Shown here piece by piece: positions 5,075 to 5,624 of a stretch of DNA of 5,624 nt. The DNA lies in the NCBI GenBank assembly GCA_013331215.1, contig DUGU01000003.1, forward strand, positions 1 to 5,624, written 5' to 3'. The number at the start of each line of letters is the position of its first letter. The stretch's first letter is position 1. Both the position numbers and the translations under genes were made by a program. The DNA is from Methanoregulaceae archaeon (GTDB lineage: Archaea; Halobacteriota; Methanomicrobia; Methanomicrobiales; Methanospirillaceae). The notes beneath the pieces are model-generated. The model searched no databases. It was not told the DNA's origin and saw only the letters and a program-made list of their open reading frames with translations.

Positions 5075-5620
5075 CTACTCGAACCAGTCCTGATACGAGA
5101 CCTGCTGCCGGAGGTCCTCGTCGTCGTCGGGGCGGGGGCCCCGGTCGAGGAGCGTCCGGAGGAAGGACCGGTCCAGGCCGAGCCGCCCGAGGGTCGCGAT
5201 CACCGCGGGCGGGGTCGCGCCGGACGCGGCGAGCGCGAGGAGGAGCTCGACCGGGCGCCGCGCCCCCGGGGCGGCCAGCGATGCCGGAGCGGCCGGGCTC
5301 CAGTACACGCCGCCGCCGGCGTCGAGCCAGAGCCGGTCCCGGGAGAGCATCGGGCCGAGGAGGTCGCGGAGCGTGACCCGGGCGAGGACGTCGTCGATGG
5401 TCCCGTCGCGGAGCTCTTCCGGTGCGGCGAGGGCGGCATCCAGGACGAGCCCTCCGAATGCCCGGCGAAGGGCGCCGGGGACCGGGCCGAAACTCGCCCG
5501 TGCCCTCCGCTCGGTCGCGTCGAGGAGATCGGCCAGGTCGGCGGCGGAGATCGCGAGGTCTCCGTCGGCCTCGATGAGGCAGAGAACCGCGACGTCCTCG
5601 GCGTCGATACCGGAGGTCAT
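5075..5620 (-). CDS. Hypothetical helical protein, possibly 5' partial
   Basis: At least 181 residues are encoded, ending at TAG 5077-5075. I do not recognise the family. The N-terminal part (about residues 1-50) is helical and acidic, and LAISAADLADLLDATERRAR (22-41) has the feel of a helix-turn-helix or a small bundle. A middle segment VTLRDLLGPMLSRDRLWLDA (82-101) precedes GGGVYW (102-107), an Ala/Pro-rich linker and a second helical region (about 122-160). The end is acidic and charged, finishing QDWFE. No membrane segment, signal peptide or catalytic motif is visible. The assigned ATG (5620-5618) lies 4 bp from the window edge, so its promoter and any upstream start cannot be seen. The codon choice matches the neighbours. 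A hairpin follows the stop, before the META promoter, so it is probably a separate transcript from the META gene. Confidence 0.75.
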   Translation of the reverse strand: MTSGIDAEDVAVLCLIEADGDLAISAADLADLLDATERRARASFGPVPGALRRAFGGLVLDAALAAPEELRDGTIDDVLARVTLRDLLGPMLSRDRLWLDAGGGVYWSPAAPASLAAPGARRPVELLLALAASGATPPAVIATLGRLGLDRSFLRTLLDRGPRPDDDEDLRQQVSYQDWFE

Positions 5621-5624
5621 GGTC

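Noticed and set aside
1..5624. CRISPR array, insertion sequence or prophage
   Set aside because: No regularly spaced repeats, terminal inverted repeats, transposase or integrase motifs are visible, and the tRNA gene has no obvious partial duplicate (attachment site) in the window.

Overview
The window looks like a chromosomal segment of a GC-rich methanogenic archaeon, most likely of the Methanomicrobiales. The reasons are an NrpR-type nitrogen repressor, a DUF373 membrane protein, a COG1340-type archaeal coiled-coil protein, an archaeal tRNA gene without encoded CCA, and TATA boxes about 26 bp upstream of start codons that lack Shine-Dalgarno sequences. The order-level placement is inference from gene content. 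No mobile element, CRISPR array or phage gene is visible, and it reads as ordinary core genome with interesting promoters.

Layout from left to right. (1) The 3' end of an unrecognised + strand gene (1-278) meets, tail to tail across 6 bp, a DUF373 family six-helix membrane protein (minus, 285-1418). (2) A 66-69 bp gap holds the T8 terminator of the next minus-strand gene and the TATA box of the DUF373 gene. (3) A 286-residue coiled-coil protein follows (minus, 1488-2348). (4) A 272 bp stretch (2349-2620) has no convincing gene but contains GC-rich hairpins and one TATA-like element. It is a candidate structured leader or small RNA region. (5) A tRNA-Arg(UCG) gene (minus, 2621-2692) is divergent from an apparent two-gene + strand operon: a dCTP deaminase/dUTPase family enzyme (2748-3203) and a nitrogen-regulator NrpR homologue (3184-4134), overlapping by 20 bp. 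One AT-rich patch at 2716-2727 sits at TATA distance from both the tRNA 5' end and the enzyme start codon. (6) A secreted lipoprotein with two META/HslJ-like domains (minus, 4145-4984) converges on nrpR with a 10 bp gap. Its TATA box is flanked by a 15-bp direct repeat. (7) An unrecognised helical protein gene (minus, 5075-5620) begins at or beyond the right edge.

Functionally, the pairing of a nucleotide-sanitising enzyme with a 2-oxoglutarate/nitrogen-type regulator is the only clear operon. The other genes appear to be single transcription units. The points most worth a second look are the possible shared bidirectional promoter at 2716-2727, the repeat-flanked META promoter, the Ala at the usual catalytic Glu position of the dCTP deaminase family enzyme, and the structured leader before the coiled-coil gene.
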